Part shown: positions 12,001 to 22,995 of the stretch, in pieces
Numbering within the stretch: the first letter of the stretch is position 1
Layout of the letters: the number at the start of each line of letters is the position of its first letter
NCBI GenBank assembly: GCA_949128115.1
Contig: OX421968.1
Location: forward strand, 24,970,377-25,034,376
From: Anaspis maculata
Taxonomy: Eukaryota > Arthropoda > Insecta > Coleoptera > Scraptiidae
Length of the DNA: 64,000 bases
Direction of reading: 5' to 3'
The notes under the pieces: model-generated
The model's input: only the letters and a program-made list of their open reading frames with translations
Told to the model about the DNA's origin: nothing
The model's database searches: none
Program-made: the position numbers and the translations under genes

Positions 12001-14407
12001 TCCAAAAAGAAAATGTACGGGCAATGCTATCAAATTTTGAAAATTTTGAAAATTTTTGATTTAAATTTTTCAAAATTCAAAAACATCGACAATGCATCTT
12101 TCCGCAAAAAAGTCGCATGCCAAATTTGAACTTCTATTTTGAAAAATAAACCAAAAATGATTTCTCGTAGACATGAAAAAGTGAATTAGTAGAAATCATT
12201 TTTGGTACCTTTTTTTGAAAATAGAAAGTTCAAATTTGGCATGCGACTTTTTTGAGGAAAGATGCATTGTCGATGCTATCTAGTTTTTAAATTTTTGGAA
12301 ATCAAAATCAAAATTTTCACAAATTTTTGGAAATTTCCAAAATTTGATAGCAATGCTCGTACATTTTTTTCAAGGAGTTTCTACTTGACGAAAAAAATAA
12401 AATTGAACCGATTCTTGTCGACAACTTTTTTAGTCGCATCAGAAACCCCTTAAATTAAATGAAGAGAAAACTCCATTTTTTTGTAAATTTTGACACTACT
12501 CAAGACAAGGCGTCAAGCTATTATGCATTCAGCTTTTATTTGCAACAAAGCAAGCCTTGGAATTCTGTTTTTACGTTTTTTTGAATTAAAAATACCCAGA
12601 CACTTCAGCTATTACAGCTGCCAGTCAGTGTCAGTGTTAATACTCTGTCAGCTATACCCTCGGCTATACCAGCTGATATGAAGCAATGTTGTCTTTCCCC
12701 TTGCCGCTTAATTTTTGTGCTCACATCAGGGTAGGTGCTCACTGTGTTTGATAAAAAAAGCCTGATGTTTCTGACAGTTTCTGATGTCAAAGCAGTTACA
12801 GTTGGTGTGAGATGGATTTTGATCTTTGGATGTGGTTGAAGGAAGATTGGAATAACGTGAGAAAATCTTTTTGAAGATCACCAGATGTGAAAGCTGTTAT
12901 TCTACCTACACACATTTTGTGAAACTCCTTTCTTCAGTACTTTTTGGCTAGCTACCTACAGTGCTCAGTAAAGCTAGCAGTGGAAGGGAAAAATCAATGG
13001 AGATGAAAACGGAGCGAGGACCTAGCTGATGAAAGTCCGTTTCAGACAGGATTGCTGAAAAGAAACTAAGAAGCTTGTTCGATCATGTCGCGAGCTCAAG
13101 TGATGGACAGTCCCTGCCTATCTCCACAAACTTCCGGAGTCCGAAATGTTCCGAGTTCAAGTACCTTGTTTCTAAAAGTACCTACCCTAATAAAAATTAA
13201 TAGGCCAGAGCCATCATTCGTTTCAATTCAAAGGTCTTCACTTTTATTGTTATTGGTAGATGCCAGTACCAGATCGATCTCTATCGACCAAAAGAAACAC
13301 GGCTTTCATGACACAGCTTCCTCCTTGTTAAATACAGCCAAATTTTAAATTTCTCTTCTCACTTTGTATAGCACCGCCTGTGCAACTTCGTTTGTTCCAT
13401 ATGTAGAATGAGGAAGAACTCCTCCACCAGGTTTTCCATTCCACTACGCTTGAAGAATGACAAGCGGTTGATAGTCTATGTCATTCGAACATTTAATCAA
13501 TCAGAAATGAACTTGCAACGCTGTTCTGGATTTTGAAGTAAAGCGATAACCCCAGAAAATAATGCATAACCTAAACTGTGGCATTCCACTGACAGCGCTT
13601 TTACAGAGTGGATTCTGTCAAACTAGGCTCGCCTGCTTTGTTGCAAATAAAAGCTGAATGCATAATAGGTACCTACATAAACTACAAAACTTATATGTTT
13701 ATTGGTTATTTCATTTGTTACTTTTGCGCGTTATGTATCTATGGAACAATGACAAAATAGTATATTACATACCGAGGTAAAACCGAGGACATGCCAGCAT
13801 GTCTGCACCTAAAACGAATATTTTGTGGGGCTCACCGCATTCGAAGTTTGCACTGCATTTTTTTCAAATTCACGGAATGTCAAATTCCATTTTGAAAAAA
13901 TTACCGTCGAAGGACCGTAACCCTGTTGGTTTTGAAAATGGGGCCACACAACACGCAATCTAATCTACTTTCGATATCAGTTGGAATTTTTCAAAACAAA
14001 GAACATCAAAAGCGAGTCGTCCTGCCGGTCTAAACACGGGTGAAAGGCCCTCTCGGGTGACAACGGCTACGAGAAATTTTGAAAATTCGTAACGCTCGAC
14101 TGGAAAATGGTGAAAAATTGCAACTGCAGACTTAATTTGACTTTTTTGACTCAGAATAGAGTTAAATCTTAGAATAAACTTGCCTTCTTCAACATAAGTA
14201 GTCGGGGCTGATGACGGTGTTTCAATTGGACAATAATCCTTGTCGAAGTTCAATCTTTTTGTCACTTCGAGAACTTTCTTTTTCCTGTAAGTTTCATAAC
14301 AGTTGAGAGTTGATTCGCAAGATGAACTCGAAGATGAAGAGGAGGGCAGCTTGCTTTTTGATGCTTCTCTCTCCGCTTCTGCTGTTGGCGATTCGGCTGG
14401 CGTAGTT
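5667..14407 (-). CDS. Zinc-finger tyrosine recombinase-like protein, multi-exon (Crypton-like or domesticated YR family)
   Basis: Joining 14407-14184, 11507-11181, 11111-9623, 8487-7700, 7639-7441, 6479-6151 and 6091-5667 gives one open frame of about 1,259 residues; the starting ATG lies further upstream and was not found. Seen: two zinc-binding motifs (C266, C269, H279, H284; C345, C348, H360, C364), a helical core, box I FNRRRSGE (about 618-620), an IRK arginine at 738, GHD histidine 764 and the HYR tyrosine 773. This is the R, R, H, Y order of tyrosine recombinases; the first His of box II is replaced. An Asp/Asn/Gly-rich tract follows (about 821-880), and the C-terminus is Myb/SANT-like. 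Known: related zinc-finger YR proteins occur across metazoans, many uncharacterised. Inferred: a DNA-binding nuclear protein, either a domesticated Crypton-type recombinase or a still mobile copy. No terminal repeats bounding the gene were found. Confidence 0.75.
6151..6479 (-). CDS. YR gene, penultimate exon (inferred start)
   Basis: The open frame PIIFSLLRDKPAFSLITQL runs to a GTAAAT donor, and joining to the last exon gives the codon GGG. The acceptor CTGTACTAG before ACCC is the only one before an in-frame stop that keeps phase 2. It lacks a strong pyrimidine tract. An in-frame ATG at 6499 means an alternative transcript or separate short gene cannot be excluded. Confidence 0.55.
6651..6818. 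mobile_element. Small MITE in a YR-gene intron
   Basis: Inverted arms of about 35 bp (AAGCTTATTTGGATGTGCGC ... and its complement, with AGGGGCT) enclose about 100 bp of AT-rich sequence. Intron sequence 6480-7440 otherwise shows no second gene. Confidence 0.6.
7441..7639 (-). CDS. YR gene, linker exon (inferred)
   Basis: TTTTGTTTCAG precedes AACCGTCCTTG, and the phase matches the preceding exon (G|AA gives Glu). The frame reads PSLLEPSLSQDIPHEGKF and onward. The best donor is GTATGT at 7440-7435, leaving phase 2, which fits the next exon. The 3' boundary is less certain than the 5' one. Confidence 0.55.
7700..8487 (-). CDS. YR gene, catalytic exon with boxes II and III and acidic tract
   Basis: Acceptor TCTCTTCCAG, donor GTAAGT. 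It encodes LLRSTNIRKQIATLAQIL, then LSDYMGHDIEVHQKHYRQP: the second arginine, the GH histidine and the tyrosine nucleophile of a YR. After the catalytic part comes KGKTMNELE, then about 60 residues rich in Asp, Asn, Gly and Glu, encoded by short degenerate tandem triplets. It ends in phase 1. Confidence 0.85.
8488..9622. other. Intron of the YR gene, no other feature
   Basis: About 1.1 kb of ordinary AT-rich sequence between the box I exon and the catalytic exon. No long ORF, inverted repeat or tandem repeat was recognised. Confidence 0.5.
9623..11111 (-). CDS. YR gene, main exon: zinc fingers, core-binding region and box I
   Basis: Bounded by CTTCCCTCCAG and a GTAAGT donor. It holds two zinc-knuckle-like motifs (HFCMFCKN with HFVVMH; VECPNCRG with ARHDRHC), a long helical region, then WRSWSLLGKAVMVEWLLFN leading to RRRSGE. 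In tyrosine recombinases the box I arginine sits in this place. The downstream strand HFSRFEILGKKHRKLPILL matches the usual beta-sheet after box I. The final codon is split AA|G, and the frame continues into the next exon. Confidence 0.85.
11181..11507 (-). CDS. YR gene, second exon seen
   Basis: Acceptor TTGTGCAG before GTTCCATCC and donor GTAAGT at 11180-11175. The frame is open throughout and joins the large exon in phase 1 with the codon ATA. It encodes a Ser/Thr-rich stretch and then a beta-rich segment around HFGNYIIELFAVDD. No domain was recognised. Confidence 0.7.
11920..12449. mobile_element. Foldback MITE flanked by TTAA
   Basis: Arms start GGGGTTTCTGAT and end with the complement AGAAACCCC. 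Both sides carry TTAA (11916-11919 and 12450-12453). Inverted arms extend about 240 bp each around a short loop. TTAA is the piggyBac target, but the flank also fits a TA target with longer ends. It lies in the large intron of the YR gene. Confidence 0.75.
12519..13667. mobile_element. DNA element with ~45-bp terminal inverted repeats
   Basis: TATTATGCATTCAGCTTTTA at the left is matched by its complement at 13625-13667, including the Gln/Thr-poor AT-rich block around TTTGCAACAAAGCA. The 1.1-kb interior has no long ORF. It sits in the large YR-gene intron. Confidence 0.65.
13795..14125 (+). repeat. Retroelement fragment shared with the 61-kb gag-like region
   Basis: This stretch is similar in reverse-complement orientation to 60830-61210, including the block around GCATGTCTGCACCTAAAA and GATATCGAAAGTAGATT. 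In the sense direction both encode a segment starting MSAPK. It lies directly beside the putative GC donor of the YR gene, inside the intron. Confidence 0.65.
14184..14407 (-). CDS. YR gene, most 5' exon seen (Ser/Glu-rich N-terminal part)
   Basis: The acceptor reads TTCCTTTCTTAG before AACTACGCC. The exon encodes a Ser-rich segment including eight serines in a row, then ETYRKKK and LNFDKDYCP. It ends in AAG followed by GCAAGT, the consensus of a GC-AG intron. Phase 1 matches the next exon and gives codon GGT. The exon opens in phase 2, so an upstream exon with the start codon is required. Nothing in the family clearly supports it, so confidence is moderate. Confidence 0.55.
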
Positions 14408-14502
14408 CTAAGAAAGGAATTTTTTCCACAGTCAAAGTCAGTCAAATTCAGTAAAAGAAAAATAAACATCAAACTGCCTACACGAATGTATCAATTGCGT
14501 AA

Positions 14503-14822
14503 AGGCGGCCACTCGCAGTTTTCCGCCAGAACTACATTTTTTGGCTGTAATTTGAATGTTATTGAAACATGAATAAGACTGAATACAAGCAAGGCATAGG
14601 TAATTCTTGTTTTGTCATAGTTCTAATTCAGCCCTTCAGCAATAGGATTCATTTCGTCTGTATCTTTTATCACAAAAAATAAGAAATCTCAATGCTGAAG
14701 GGCTAAATTAGAACTATGACAAACGCCCTTGTCTCGCTTGTATCCGTTTTGTTGATGTTTCGGTAACATTCAAATTACAGCCAAAAAATGTAATTCTGGC
14801 GAAAAACTACGAGTGGCGGCCT
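14503..14822. mobile_element. Foldback MITE
   Basis: Arms of about 130 bp (AAAGGCGGCCACTCGCAG ... CTAATTCAGCCCTTCAGC and complement) enclose a loop of about 50 bp. It lies just upstream of the first YR exon seen. Confidence 0.75.
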
Positions 14823-14986
14823 TAAAATCAGGGGACATAATTTACCAGCAATAGCAAGCAATGAGCGACAGTGGAAAATTCAAATTTTAATTCAATACAT
14901 GCGTACAACCGCCCTCAACTCACTTGAAATGGATTAAATTGTGATTAATTTCAAGGTGATTTTCTTCTTAAGTTTGCTGTATTATA

Positions 14987-16042
14987 CAGGTGTCCCGAAG
15001 TTAATACAACAAAATTCACAGGGAGATAGAAAATTCACACAGGGAGCGATTTCTCAGTAAAAATACTCTCTTAAACGTAGTAACGGAGATACAGGCCTTC
15101 AAAGTTGTTTTTTTCAAATCAGTTTTTTTTGCATCACTTTTGAACCGTTCAACCGATTTTATTCAATTAGAACCAAAGGTAACACGATAACTGAAACACG
15201 TCTCTATTGAACAGTAATAACTCATTTCAGCAAACATTTTTAGGGGCGAAGATAATAGGGGGTACCCTCTCCCTTTTTCCTCTTGTTAATTTACCCCCCT
15301 GAATTTTTCCGAAAATAGTTTCAATTTTTGAATTCTACGTTCAATTTGGAGTAAAAAGTTTTTCTTGACAAATTTTGATTTGACCTTTCATTTTTGAGAT
15401 ATTTGTGTTTGAAACTTTGGAAAACATATCGAAATCGCCACTTGCCAGGGCCCAAATTTCTTTTTTCTGAAAAACTCTATGTTTCCTAGCAAAAATGGTG
15501 GCTTCTCAACCAAAAACACCAAAAGTCTTCAATTTCACTTGAGGAATCTTGAGTTTTCTTCAATTTCAATTTTTAAGGTCTTTGAAAGTGTTGGAAGTAT
15601 TTGAAACGTTTTCCGAAATTTCAAACCCAAATATCTCAAAAATAAGCCTTTGATCAAAATTCTGCAGGGGTAATTTTTCCTCTAAATTGAACGTAGAATT
15701 CAAAAATTGACACTATTTCCAAAAATATTCAGGGGGGTAAAAAATAAGGGGAAATTGGGGAGGGTACCCCCTATTCTCTTCGCCCCTAAAAATGTTTGAT
15801 CAAACGCGTTATGATTGTTCAATAGAGACTTATTGAACTATTAGTAAACTTTGGTTAAAATTTGAATGATATCGGTTCAACAGTTCTAAAGTTATGTAAA
15901 AGAAACTGTTTTGAAAAATCAACTTTGAAGGCCTGTATCTCCGTTATTACGTTTGCGAGGGTATTTTTTATTGAGGGAGTCCCCTCATTTTTCAATTTTC
16001 TGCCCCCCAGTGAATTTTGTTGCATTAATTTCGGGACACCTG
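14987..16042. mobile_element. Foldback element, CAGGTGTCCCG ends, TA target
   Basis: Ends CAGGTGTCCCGAAGTTAAT and complement, with TA at 14985-14986 and 16043-16044. Arms of about 480 bp are moderately diverged. Internal blocks (GAAATCGCCACTT, CAAATATCTCAAAAAT) recur in the elements at 30158, 31208 and 53107, so these form one family. No transposase was seen. Confidence 0.85.
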
Positions 16043-18780
16043 TATTCTGTATTGTGATTTAAAAAAGTCAGACCACCTTGAAAGTGTGCTACAGATATCG
16101 GTGATCATTTGAAAATTATCCACATTATTAGACATTTGTCTCGGCATTTGTGGTTGAATTCCATTCCAGGTCTATTATTTAGAATAATTTTGCGCCTACA
16201 GACTGATGTCAGCAGTCTTTTGTTTTGGTAAAAATGAAAAAAAAAGTTGTAAACTTGTTTCGAGCAACTTTTTTGGTAATTCACCAACAACGTCCGAAAG
16301 GTTATGAAAGTTCATAATTATTGTGGTCTGTGGTCTTGTTAAAGAATTCTGCGGGGTGAGTAGAAACCACAATCCCAGAGGGTGGGAACCTTGGAATATT
16401 TCACTCAATTTATGAACAGGCTAGAGCAATTTTTTCATAGTTTCTGGTCTAAGTGAATCGAACAATTTAAATCCGCTTCATCGAGTGCAGCAAAAAAAAA
16501 GCCGAAAAAAGCCTTTTAAAAGCCAGAGCAAACCCCTCTACCCTCCCTCCCCTCCCCACCTGGTAAAAATAGCTCTATCATCATAAAACTATATTTAACA
16601 ATATATAAATAAAATTGGTTTTGGCAAGAAATCCAGAAATTCATTTAGAATAGGGCTCCAAGCCGCCGGACTATATTCTCTTTATTGTAGTCAACGTAAT
16701 CCAGCATAGAATCTTGGGAGATACTTTTTATTCTTTTAGATGAAAAAAGTGCTACCCAAACTTACTTCTTCGCCTGAAATTCCAAAAGACATCACTTATT
16801 TCGTGATACATCAAATTGAATGAAACTAAATTATCTCTCTGAAAACAATGTTTTGAAAACTTTCAATCCCTCCCTTATCAAGTTGGACATTCGGAGAACT
16901 GTAAGAGAGAAAGAGAGGTTTCGACCATTTTTAAAAATATGATCCAGAAGGAGTTTAATTCCCTTCAGTTTGATATATCATAAAGTAGGCAGCGCAATTT
17001 CAAATTTTTAAGTTAGGCGGGATGGAGCAAAGAGGAGAATTTGGTTGGCACTTTTTTCACAGAAAATTTTCATATTCGGAGCTATACAGGATGAACTTGA
17101 CCCTCGCCTTGACCGCATTGGATAGAACAGAGTAGTCAAGAATAATACATTGGATACAGAGAATTTTATTTATAAGGGAGTGGGGTTGAAAATTTTGGAA
17201 AAATATTCTTTTCAGAAAGTGGAATTATTCATCTTTTTTCAATGGTAGGTAATTGTCTATAGGTACAGTTGTGGTAAAGTAGATAATGCGAAGATACTAA
17301 TCTTTGAAGTTCTAAAGTTGGAATGGGTTGGGGCGGAGGGGTTGAAGATAAAAATGTGTTTAGATGTCAATATAAAAATCGATCCGTTTTTGCTCGAAGA
17401 AAAATTCACTAGGAATCGGGAATTATTGCCGGTGAATAGTTTTCAAATGATCACCCGGTATGTGATAGAATGCTGGAAAAATGTTAAGAAAATTCTGTGT
17501 CTTTCAATTTTGAAGTTATAGAATAGAGGGAGAAAGATCGAAAGATTTTGGTGAACTGCTCATGGCAAAATACTATGAGTACAAAATATCAACAACTGAA
17601 TGTGTACTGAATTTATGTTTTCTATTCAGGGTGATTACAACCTCCTGATTGAGGTTCCTTGAGGTGAACATTCCTCAAAAACCAGAAGCAAAATAATTCT
17701 ATGAAAATTAAAATTAATTGTATTTTGTTTTGCACAGGGTGTCAGGCAGAAGAGTAGATGAACTTTTTCGGGGCAGATCAGAATCCGCACTCAAATTCTC
17801 CTGATGTCCCACGTTCTCAATATACAGGGTCAGGGTGGGTCAGGGTGATTCATATGTTCGACCGAAAATTTTGTTTGGTCATATTTCGTGAAAAAAATGA
17901 AGAGAGTCGATTGAAAGGTTGCTGTTTATCTCACCACCCCACCATCTTTATAGTGCTCTAGTTCGTTCACCAAAAAGTACAGGGACGTACTGAAAATTTT
18001 GTTATTCGAGTGTTTGATGAAGAAATCATGTTGTGTGAACTTTCTCCAAAATCTGGTGGCACATTCGGAAATTACATGAAAAATGCTACAAAAAAAACTT
18101 CCGAATTGTTCGGCACTCTTCAGCTGATTCAAATAAAAACTAATGAAGGGAAATTTTGCAGGAACATTCTGAAGAATTTCAAGTTAAATTAGTCAAATGC
18201 TATTTTAAATGATCACTTCGAAGTCGCCAATCGCCATGTCATTCTGGTGTTCTATCGAACCTTGGTTAAATTCAGCACCGGACGGATTCGAACAACTGGA
18301 AAAAACCCATCTACTCAAAATCATGATTTTTAGAAAAAAATCTGATTTTTTCTCGATTTGTTAGAACACCGAAATTGAAAGAATGACGTCGTATTGATCA
18401 TTTGGAATAGCGTTTGAGTCGTCTGGCTGATTTGAATTGAAATTTTTGAAAATATTCCTCAGAAATTTCCCTTTATTGATTTTTTCTCAGAATCGCTGGA
18501 GTGCCGCAGAATTTTAGAATCGCTTTTTGCAGCGTTTTCCATGTAGTATCCGAATTTAACATCAGATTTCAAAGAAAAGTGTGGACAAGATCACTTCTTG
18601 GATGAAATTCAAGGACCAAAAATTTGAGTACGGTCTTGTACTTACCTACTTTTTTCATGAATGAATAGGGTAACTACAAAAACGCTTGCTTATGGTTAGG
18701 TACCTACCAGAAACCCAGATAAATTTTCCAACTTCGAAAACCACGACTAGCATAAGAATAAACTAAATATAATCAACAAC
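16043..18780. other. Gene-free repeat relics
   Basis: Sequence around 16770-17000 and 17300-17350 is a decayed relative of the 4098 foldback (blocks such as TGATACATCAAATTGAA and AGGGGTTGAAGATAAAAAT). Isolated CAGGGTG ends occur near 17640 and 17826. An imperfect inverted repeat spans about 18110-18500. No credible coding region was found. Confidence 0.5.
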
Positions 18781-18825
18781 GTATTAGTTTGTTTACAAAG
18801 CATCTAGGGCAAAATTTTGAATCAC

Positions 18826-18965
18826 CAATGTCTCATGTCGCGCTAAGAACCATTTCTGTACACTATGCGCGACACGGCTCGACAAGAGCAAAATTTTGAA
18901 TTTGAACACAGCAAACTGAAAAGTTAATTTTTTCTTTTTGGAAATATCGAAAAACAATAGTTACT
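18826..18965. repeat. Isolated diverged satellite fragment
   Basis: TCATGTCGCGCTAAGAACCATTTCTGTACACT and GCGCGACACGGCTCG match the core of the 449-bp satellite. It is a single partial copy far from the array. Confidence 0.75.
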
Positions 18966-20567
18966 ACAGCTTTTTTAATACTTTTTTTTTCAAATTTTCA
19001 GGGGGGGTCGCGGAGGTAAAATGTAAGAAGCAATAAAAAATAGGAAAAAACGCTTCCTGAATCTGGCCGCCTTTGTGCCATGCACGAGTTGCACGCCCGT
19101 TTAAGACGGCCCTGGATTTTCGCATTCCTGAGTCAACATTGAACATTTCGTTTTGTTCACAAAACATATCTAGGACAAGGGTTGCTAATTATATTGGTAT
19201 GATAAAAACTTCATCCTACCTTTGTTGTCTAGAACAATTATCCTCCTTGGCGGCCATTGATAAGATTTCTAGAACACTCAACACTAGAACACACTTCACA
19301 ATTCCAGAGTACCAGATTGCAGGACCATCGGCCCGCAGCGGTCCTGTCCCTAACCGGAGGAATACCGGAACCGGTGATCGGGTAACCGCCAGCTGCGACC
19401 TGCGATGCTGCGACATAGCGGCTTCGGTCCCACGACCGCCCCCGAGCCCCACTTTTTAAGTAACGGTTCGCCGAAAAACTAACAGGTTTTGATTTTTTGT
19501 AACATCCTCGGTGATCGACGAAATTCGAATGGGTAGGTACCTACAGAGGGCCAGCGTATCATGGGGCCAGCTGCAGCTCTGCACTATTTTCACCAACCAA
19601 GTAAGGACGATAGACTTTGAGGACTGTTGACCAAGAAGGAGGGGCGGATGGAGGCGAGGAAAGGAAAGGAGATCATGAAGTACCACTTCTCGGAAACAAA
19701 AGGCGGTTGGAAGCTCCGTTATTTACGGGAAGCGATATAAAAACTCCATTCCATAAAAAGAGCATGAGGGCATATGGTGTGTATATTGCTATTGAAAAAA
19801 TATACTTAAGCTACCTGGAGAAATGTGGGAGATGCGAAATTCCACATTGGTACTAATTACAGACTATCCCAGCATCTTCATGTGTTCCAGATTCCCACCC
19901 CAACCCCCGCTTGAATGTTCCTCTTCCCACGCCGCACACAGGCGGAATTTCAAAAAATCGTGGACAAAAACCAAAAATAAAAATATTGAGTTGATCAGGA
20001 ACTATCCACTTTAAAATATTCTTGGATAATTTAGCTATAATTATCAGGTACCCTCAGCTTAACAGGTGCAAGGTTAAAAAAGATACAGCGATATGAAGTT
20101 CATGCTGAAAAAAAGCTGTCACCAGTTATCAGTTTTGGACTTTTTCTTACTCGTTTCGAATGGCCCTTGACACATTGCCATGTGAATTTATTCAATCCGA
20201 ATATATGGAGTTTATAGCAGGAGGTCTGTATTACATTTACATATAGATATTTCATTGGAAAATATCCACTGGTCATCCCCAAAAAATAATATTTGAAGTA
20301 GAGTTTTCAATCTTCGAAAAAAGTGAATTTTTGTTTACCTGTAGACAAAAAGTATCCTATCGAGCACGATCGAGCAGCGATTTTTATATTTTTATAAGCC
20401 AAAAGGTATACTGTACATGTTCCAGGCAACACCTTTTGCTATAACTTGCTATATTACGAGAAACTAATTTTTTTGTTGACTTTGGAGTACATAAAATCGC
20501 AAATAACGCACCACTCGAATTTTAACCAAATTTGAAAACTTGGTTCTATTGAACCGCTTCTCCTGTA
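18966..20567. other. No gene recognised; one GC-rich patch
   Basis: Mostly AT-rich unique sequence. A CpG-rich patch at about 19320-19450 contrasts sharply with its surroundings. It contains no convincing ORF, tRNA box or splice structure. Confidence 0.4.
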
Positions 20568-20924
20568 CAGAGTGTTCCACTTTTTTTTTAATATTTGAGA
20601 ATATGGTAGAGCATCGAAAAATAAGTAGTTTCGCAAATAAAAGAAAAATAATAAAAAATAAAAAGTTACAATTTTCGAGATGTGACAAAAACCAATATGA
20701 CCATCTTGTATGCATACATCAACTTATGATGTGTACCAAATTTTATCAAAAATTCATTGATTGAACTCGAAGTAATAAAAAAAAAATCATATGCAAAACT
20801 CAACTTTGAAAACCTCTATCTCCGTTATAATGCGTTTCCGATGTTTTTTTTTTCGAGAAAGTCCACATATTTTTTGATACTCTACTATCTCCTGAAATAT
20901 TGACAAAAAAAGTGTAACACCCTG
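20568..20924. mobile_element. Short mariner-type MITE
   Basis: CAGAGTGTTCCACTTTTTTT at the left and AAAAAAGTGTAACACCCTG at the right, flanked by TA on both sides. The 357-bp interior is AT-rich and non-coding. Confidence 0.65.
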
Positions 20925-21179
20925 TATGTGTACCTTAATTCTTTATTATCAAGACAAAAATTTAGTTTTTTTCAACCAATACTTTAATTTTAGATTCCCG
21001 ATCAGAGTTTATTACCGTAGGCGTAGCAAAAAAATAAGCTAGTTCGTATCTTACAATTTTGTCAAGCTCCTAACTTCATGGATAAGTGCAAGCCATTTGC
21101 TAAGCCAAATCAAACAAGTTACCGGATGTGACGACCAGGACTTGTCATCGAAAACCAAAAAAATGAATGATTCTCAAAA

Positions 21180-21462
21180 GTAGTGAAACTTGTCCAATAC
21201 AAGCTGTAAAGGAGGTATAGGAAAGATAGTGAGAAAATCTTTCAATAATTTTGACAGAGCTGTTTTGGAGGATGTAAAGTCAATAAATTTTGAAACCTCA
21301 CTAACTACCCTCATCAACCCAAGGAGACTTTTTTCCACTATTTTTCCTGTAATCTGGAGCTTGGTATTGGACCAGTTACGTAAATTACAAAATTTTCGCC
21401 GAATAACTGGAAATGAAATACACCTTCTCTCCGCCCTACTCGCTAAACTCGGAATCAATTAA
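21180..21462. other. Unassigned open frames on both strands
   Basis: About 280 bp is open on the plus strand (ending RRITGNEIHLLSALLAKLG) and on the minus strand. Neither frame has a recognisable domain or clear splice sites, and no direction is favoured. It may be an exon or transposon fragment. Confidence 0.2.
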
Positions 21463-22308
21463 ATGGAATTTAGCTATAGGATCATCTGATACTTTATTGA
21501 ATATCTACAATATACTGGATTTTCAACCAAATCTACGTGTCAAAAAAACATTTTATACGAAATAATTTTTCCATGAGGTCTACGCGACGTTCTAAAACAT
21601 TTATTTTGTTTCTGTTCACAAAAAAAGTTTTTTTTGGTGATTTTTGAAGAATTACATTCAATCTAGCTATTTTTAAGCGAATTCCTGCAAAAAAGTCAAA
21701 AAAAATTGAAATTTAATTTTGTCCACGATTTTTTGAAATTCCGCCTGTGTGCGCCGTGTCGTCCTCGAGGTCGCGCTTTGAGCGTTGGGACTCATTAAAA
21801 GGCTAGAAACTGAAAAATTCATTTTTTTTTTGGATAGGTGATAGAGGTGTATCAGTAAAAAATTACCTACGTAGGTACATCATTGATTATCTAATTCCTT
21901 GGTTAACATGGGAAATTCCAAATTCTAATCTAATAATAGAGAAGCCTAACACAGCGTGACACTGGGCGTCTCATGTCGCGCTTGGAACCATTTCTGTACA
22001 CTCAAAGCACGACATGGCTTGAAAAGAGCGAAATTTTGAATTTGAACGGAAACTGAAATTTCCATTTTATCTTTTTGAAAATATATCACGAAACAATACT
22101 ATATCGATTCTCTCATTTCTGAGTCTATTTTGAACCTAGAAATTCCTAAAATCCGATGGAAAACACATTTCTACTTATTCTTCATCTGCGAAATGAAATC
22201 CATAGATACTACCTAATCATCAAAAAACTTGGACGTTTAAGATGACATTCAAGTAAACATCAAATCACATTGCCAAAAGTCGTTACCATGGCGGCCGTAT
22301 TGTCAGTA

Positions 22309-22995
22309 GTCGGTGGGTGCTTTCCACCTAGCCCAAAGTTTGGTACACCTGTCATTTATGCATGTGCGGGTGCCAAACGGTGCTTTCCATCTACGTGTTC
22401 CTACTCGGTTCTGTGCCGTTCATTGGATGACATAAAATTTTGTTTGTTGTTTTATTTCTGTCCTTGTTTGGATTGATGTAAAAGGAAAATCTTGAGGTTT
22501 AGGACGAATCAGTGATCTCAAATTTCTTTTCTGGCAACGATTTACAATCATTTTTCTTGTTTTATACATTTTATATGCTTTTATATTACTTTTAACTTTT
22601 TTTGGTAAGTTCTGTTTATATATTATTGAATGTACCTACCTAATTTTTAATGTGTGCTTTCCATTTACCGACACAAGTCGACTTGTGTTGACACAAATCG
22701 ACACAAATGCGTTCCATTTGATCTGTTTTCCTTTGTCTCATCGACACAAGCTAACACAAGCTGACACAAACCGACACAAATGTTTTAAATGGAAAGCGCC
22801 CAATATAGGTACAGGCCCGACGAAGACGTAAATTACGTCGAAACGTTGCCAGAAAAGAAATTTGAGACCACTGATTCGTCCTAAACCTCAAGATTTTCCT
22901 TCTACATAAAATTTTGTGGCAAACTATGGAACATGTGACATGTGCCGTCTGATGGTATTTGTACCGTCTAGGTGGAATGGTGGAAATCACCCAGT
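22309..22995. mobile_element. Foldback insertion inside a satellite monomer
   Basis: The monomer breaks at GTATTGTCAGTAG and resumes at ATATAACTGAGTAATGCC, as judged from the intact copy near 24320. The insert has nested inverted repeats: outer ends GGTGGGTGCTTTCCACC, middle arms 22473-22540 / 22842-22905, and a core with many GACACAA motifs. Confidence 0.7.

Noticed and set aside
19320..19450. tRNA or rDNA fragment in the GC-rich patch
   Set aside because: No cloverleaf or box A/B pair could be laid out, and no conserved rRNA block was recognised.
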